A program made the position numbers and the translations under genes. Below, in pieces: positions 60,880 to 64,000 of a stretch of 64,000 nucleotides of DNA. Position 1 is the first letter of the stretch. Each line of letters begins with the position of its first letter. The notes under the pieces were generated by a model that searched no databases, was not told the origin of the DNA, and was given only the letters and a program-made list of their open reading frames with translations. Origin of the DNA: CBDCUC01 sp965222485 (GTDB taxonomy: Bacteria; Pseudomonadota; Alphaproteobacteria; Rhizobiales; Hyphomicrobiaceae). Location: the NCBI GenBank assembly GCA_965222485.1, contig CBDCUC010000030.1, forward strand, positions 434,001-498,000, in the 5' to 3' direction.

Positions 60880-62325
60880 ATGAGTATTGGTTCGAATGCA
60901 GCAAAGGCGGTCTTGGTTGGCGGCATTGCGGTGGCGGGTTTGTCTCAACTCACCGAGAGCGCGTCGGCAGCGGGTTTTGCGATCCGTGAACAATCAGCTC
61001 AGTATCAAGGCATGTCGTTTGCCGGAAACGGCGCCGGCAGGGGTTTGAGCGTCATGTTCTGGAACCCGGCAGGTGCGGCCAACAAATCTGGCCCCGGTAT
61101 CAATCTGGAAAGCCATTACTCGCTTATTGTACCGCGCTCGGAAGTGACTGTTACGTCGGTGAGCGGTTCTAATGTTGGTGCGGACGCATTTATTGATCAG
61201 GCGCCACCAGGGCTGCTTCAGGGTGCAATTGCGCAAGGGCTGGCGGATGGGTTTAACGCGGCCGTCGATGCAGCCTTCGCGGGGGCGTCACCAGTGAGCG
61301 ACAATATCGGTCGGGTCGCGGTCGTGCCTGCGAGTTATGCGAGCTACCAACTGTCGAAGCAGTTCTTTGTCGGTATGGCTATTAACTCGCCGTTTGGACT
61401 CGTGACCTCGCCGGATGACCAGACTTATCAGGGCGCCGTACTCGGCCGGACGACAAAACTGTTCACGACGAACTTCAATCCGACAGTTGCTTACAAGGTT
61501 TCTCCCGGTATCAGTATCGGTGTTGGCGCCCAAATTCAGTTTGCCGACGGCAGTCTGAAATTCGCGACGGGTACACCTGACGGGAAGCCATCGGAATTTG
61601 ATGGTGACGATTGGGCATTCGGTGCTACCGCTGGCGTGCTCCTGGAGCCGATGCAGGGAACCCGGATCGGTGTGGGTTGGCGTTCGAAATTGGAACAAAC
61701 GCTTGAAGGGCGCTTCACGACACCTGATGAAAACGTGGCAATACCCGGCTTTACGATTCCCTTCGGCGCTGCCGCAATTCCTGTGCCGGGAGTGAATGCC
61801 CCTATCTCGACGGCGTCCGTCACTCAGGCAGAGGCCGAAATCAACCTGCCCGACACGGTTACGGTCAGCTTCGAGCAAAACTTGTCACCTGCTCTGCGGC
61901 TCACAGGTACGTTTGAATGGGCAAACTGGAGCGACTTCAAAGAGTTGCGGGTCACCAACAAGGGGACCGGTGCGACGATCGAAACCATTACGACCAATTG
62001 GGACGATAGCTACTTCTACTCGCTGGGTCTGAGCTATGACTATTCGCCTGTTCTAACAGTTCGGGCCGGCGGCGCCTATGAAATTTCACCGACGTCCTCG
62101 CCTGAGAAACGGCTTACCAGCATTCCCGATGCAAACCGTACTTGGCTGAGTGCCGGCGCGACTTACCAATGGTCTGAAGCGACCAGTTTTGACTTTGCTT
62201 ACACGCATGTCTTTGTTGCTGACTCAACGTTTGTGCGTGAAAGCCCAGGCCTCGGTATTGAGCTTGCCGGTGAAGTGGAATCTGCGGTCGATATCGTATC
62301 GGCCAGCATGAAGACCAAGTGGTGA
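60880..62325 (+). CDS. Outer membrane transport protein, OmpP1/FadL family
   Basis: 14-strand barrel transporter for long-chain fatty acids or other hydrophobic compounds. The 481-residue protein has a signal peptide (VLVGGIAVAGLSQLTESASA-A), the family N-terminus GFAIREQSAQYQGMSFAGNGAG...VMFWNPAGAA (NPA motif), LESHYSLIVPRSEV and alternating beta strands to a final aromatic-terminated strand (VSASMKTKW). ATG 60880 has GGGAG 7-11 nt upstream. Followed by a terminator. Confidence 0.93.
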   Translation: MSIGSNAAKAVLVGGIAVAGLSQLTESASAAGFAIREQSAQYQGMSFAGNGAGRGLSVMFWNPAGAANKSGPGINLESHYSLIVPRSEVTVTSVSGSNVGADAFIDQAPPGLLQGAIAQGLADGFNAAVDAAFAGASPVSDNIGRVAVVPASYASYQLSKQFFVGMAINSPFGLVTSPDDQTYQGAVLGRTTKLFTTNFNPTVAYKVSPGISIGVGAQIQFADGSLKFATGTPDGKPSEFDGDDWAFGATAGVLLEPMQGTRIGVGWRSKLEQTLEGRFTTPDENVAIPGFTIPFGAAAIPVPGVNAPISTASVTQAEAEINLPDTVTVSFEQNLSPALRLTGTFEWANWSDFKELRVTNKGTGATIETITTNWDDSYFYSLGLSYDYSPVLTVRAGGAYEISPTSSPEKRLTSIPDANRTWLSAGATYQWSEATSFDFAYTHVFVADSTFVRESPGLGIELAGEVESAVDIVSASMKTKW

Positions 62326-62383
62326 TCCCACCAGTCTTGTCTGTAGTGTAAAACAAGAACGTCGAGAAGATTTTAGGATATGT

Positions 62384-62413
62384 AACCGGCCCCGAGTGGG
62401 CCGGTTGCTTTTT
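62384..62413 (+). terminator. Intrinsic terminator after the FadL-type gene
   Basis: AACCGGCCC (62384-62392) pairs with GGGCCGGTT (62398-62406), loop CGAGT, followed by GC and five Ts. It makes the porin gene monocistronic. The downstream MFS ORF begins at 62448. Confidence 0.9.
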
Positions 62414-62447
62414 GTGCGCTCCTTTTGTGCGCAACGGGCACGCCACA

Positions 62448-63710
62448 ATGAAACTTACCGAACGGGATCACACCGATGCACAGCACGGCGGGCGTGCCTC
62501 AACTAGCCTGAGCGATGGCCCTATGCCAGGTCATTACGGCATTAGGGTTGCGGCGTTCTACGCTGCAATCTTTCTGATCTACGGCGTCCACGTTCCCTAT
62601 TTTCCTGTCTGGCTCGATTGGCGCGGTTTGAGTGCAGCAGAGATCTCCGCTGTGATGGCAGCACCATTGTTCGTGCGCGCAATCATCTCGCCTGCGCTCG
62701 GTTTTGCTGCGGATCGTGCCGGAGCGCATAGGGCGGTCATCATTCTTCTTGGTTGGGTGACTTTAGTGGGTGCCAGTGCACTCGCGTTTGAAACAGGCTG
62801 GTGGTGGATCGTTATCTGCAGCGTTGTGATCGCCGTTTCTTACGCGTCGATGATGCCGCTTGCGGAGGTCATTGCTGTTACCGGCGTTCGCCGAGCCAAT
62901 TTGGATTATGGGCGCATGCGGCTATGGGGGTCGCTGAGCTTTATCGGCGCGAGTTTTGCCGCTGGCTATTTGATCGATGCTCGAGGTGCCGGCTGGATTA
63001 TCTGGCTGTTGGCGGCAGGCGCGGTAGCGACGGTGGTGTGTGCTGTCCTGCTTCCTCAAGATGCTTCAGAGCTTGTGACGCGCGATGGGCGTGCGCGGTT
63101 GCCTGCTGTCAAATTCGCCTGTGTTGGGACACTGGTGCGGGCGCCTTTGTTCATTGTATTTCTGGTGGCGACCGGTTTGGCACAGGCAGCACATGCAACC
63201 TATTATGCTTTTTCCTCGATCGAATGGTTGGCGCAAGGATTGTCGGCGGAGTGGGTCGGCGCTCTGTGGGCTATCGGTGTGTTTGCCGAGGTCGCACTAT
63301 TTGCTTACGCGACGACGTTGTTTTCGCGGTTTAGTGCAACGGCGCTGCTAGTGGCCGGTGCGGCAGCTGCCGTATTGCGTTGGTTCGCGATGGCCTATAG
63401 CCCACCACTCATCGGATTAATCTGTCTGCAACTGATGCATGCGTTCACTTTCGGCGCCATGCATCTGGCGACTGTCAGGTTTATCGCAGAAGCAGTCGAG
63501 GAGCGCTTGTCGGGTACGGCGCAAGCGCTGGCTATGGTCATGACTGGTGTTGCAACGGGTCTTGCGACTTTGCTTGCTGGTCGCGTTTATCCGATTGGCC
63601 CGGATGTGGCGTACTTGTCGATGAGTGTCATTGCGTGTGTGTCGCTGGTGTTTTGCATTGTGCTGTGGCGGTTCTGGGATGGCAGGTTGTTGGGATCGTC
63701 GCAGACCTGA
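62448..63710 (+). CDS. MFS transporter, 3-phenylpropionate transporter-like (MFS_1_like)
   Basis: 420 residues, about twelve membrane helices, beginning after a hydrophilic N-terminus of about 30 residues. The segments GIRVAAFYAAIFLIYGVHVPYFPVWLDWRGLSAAEISAVMAAPLFVRAIISPALGFAADR and LDYGRMRLWGSLSFIGASFAAGYLID resemble the HcaT/PPP family of the nucleoside:H+ symporter-like branch. Substrate unknown. ATG 62448; the frame opens at 62412 inside the terminator. It is convergent with the epimerase gene. Confidence 0.88.
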   Translation: MKLTERDHTDAQHGGRASTSLSDGPMPGHYGIRVAAFYAAIFLIYGVHVPYFPVWLDWRGLSAAEISAVMAAPLFVRAIISPALGFAADRAGAHRAVIILLGWVTLVGASALAFETGWWWIVICSVVIAVSYASMMPLAEVIAVTGVRRANLDYGRMRLWGSLSFIGASFAAGYLIDARGAGWIIWLLAAGAVATVVCAVLLPQDASELVTRDGRARLPAVKFACVGTLVRAPLFIVFLVATGLAQAAHATYYAFSSIEWLAQGLSAEWVGALWAIGVFAEVALFAYATTLFSRFSATALLVAGAAAAVLRWFAMAYSPPLIGLICLQLMHAFTFGAMHLATVRFIAEAVEERLSGTAQALAMVMTGVATGLATLLAGRVYPIGPDVAYLSMSVIACVSLVFCIVLWRFWDGRLLGSSQT

Positions 63711-63716
63711 AATGCA

Positions 63717-64000
63717 CTAGGGTCCGCCCCAAAGCGAGGGCGAAGGCGGTGCAATAATTCCATTTGCAATTGATAGTCCGTTTTTGCGGTCGTTTTTCAA
63801 TAATAGTGGCCCATCAAGATCAACCCAATCCGCTGCCTCCGTTAACAGCAGTGCCGGCGCGACGGCTAACGACGTGGCGACCATACTACCGACCATGATC
63901 TTGAGCCCCATGGTCTGAGCGGCTTTTGTGAGTTGCAGGGCATGTGAAAGGCCGCCCGTTTTGTCGAGCTTGATATTGATGGCCTGGTAGCGGCTGGCGA
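63717..64000 (-). CDS. Dipeptide epimerase (enolase superfamily), partial, 3' end
   Basis: C-terminal part of a gene on the minus strand whose start lies beyond the window. The visible residues include AINIKLDKTGGLSHALQL, MGLKIMVGSMVATSLAVAPALLL and ADWVDLDGPLLL. INIKLDKTGG contains the acid-base Lys and GSMVATSLAVAPALLL...DLDGP is typical of L-Ala-D/L-Glu epimerases, which recycle murein peptides. The ORF seems intact to its stop at 63717, 6 bp from the MFS stop. Confidence 0.85.
   Translation of the reverse strand, partial: ASRYQAINIKLDKTGGLSHALQLTKAAQTMGLKIMVGSMVATSLAVAPALLLTEAADWVDLDGPLLLKNDRKNGLSIANGIIAPPSPSLWGGP

Noticed and set aside
60600..60989. Plus-strand frame overlapping the start of the FadL-type gene
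   Set aside because: It overlaps the signal peptide of a well-supported gene in another frame and has no ribosome binding site.
1..64000. CRISPR arrays, tRNA or rRNA genes, prophage
   Set aside because: No regularly spaced repeats, no cloverleaf or rRNA-like sequence and no phage genes were found by reading the intergenic regions; a tRNAscan or Infernal run would settle the RNA genes.

Overview
The window is chromosomal DNA of an alphaproteobacterium, most likely of the order Hyphomicrobiales (Rhizobiales). The signs are the gene order (rnj-mce-DUF1467-proS-lolC-lolD-dnaE; rpsB-tsf-pyrH-frr-uppS-cdsA-dxr-rseP-bamA-lpxD-fabZ-lpxA-lpxI-lpxB; ppiD-trpE-trpG-trpD-trpC-moaC-moeA-lexA), the short bacterial ProRS, LpxI in place of LpxH, and a GAAC-N7-GAAC LexA box. 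The assignment rests on reading proteins and synteny; no search was run. No tRNA, rRNA or CRISPR array was seen.

Layout. 0.1-12.3 kb (+): RNase J, methylmalonyl-CoA epimerase, a DUF1467 membrane protein, an unrecognised secreted protein, ProRS, the lipoprotein exporter LolC/LolD, DNA polymerase III alpha and a YkuD-type L,D-transpeptidase. 12.4-28.9 kb (+): a long translation, isoprenoid, phospholipid and lipid A run from rpsB to lpxB, with a readable promoter before rpsB and intrinsic terminators after tsf and bamA. 29-32 kb (-): gltA and gltX. 32.3-34.6 kb (+): comEC. 34.6-44.1 kb (-): lexA with its own SOS promoter, and a ppiD-trpE-sixA-trpG-trpD-trpC-moaC-moeA operon. 44.4-49.3 kb (+): tpiA, a small secreted protein, secG, pyrG and a patatin-like lipase. 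49.5-51.6 kb (-): an M15 peptidase, a 53-residue small membrane ORF with its own terminator, and a short-chain dehydrogenase. 52.1-57.9 kb (+): tkt, pgk, ccdA, thiD and a small exported protein. 58.0-60.2 kb: a complete IS1595-family element. 60.9-64 kb: a FadL-type porin, an MFS transporter and the 3' part of a dipeptide epimerase gene.

Most of the window is housekeeping: envelope biogenesis (Bam, Lol, Lpx, RseP, Sec, UppS), translation, tryptophan and molybdopterin synthesis, and central carbon metabolism.

The least ordinary parts are these. (1) The IS1595-family element has perfect 25-bp terminal inverted repeats and an 8-bp target duplication. It carries three passenger ORFs, one with an Rx4H motif typical of HEPN ribonucleases, divergent from a small basic protein whose start codon shares the same CATG. 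(2) LpxI carries a second, degenerate copy of its catalytic C-terminal domain. (3) Ribosomal protein S2 carries a helix-hairpin-helix-like tail. (4) A 53-residue ORF has a ribosome binding site and a strong terminator. (5) An intrinsic terminator with a structured leader but no gene before it lies upstream of fadL.
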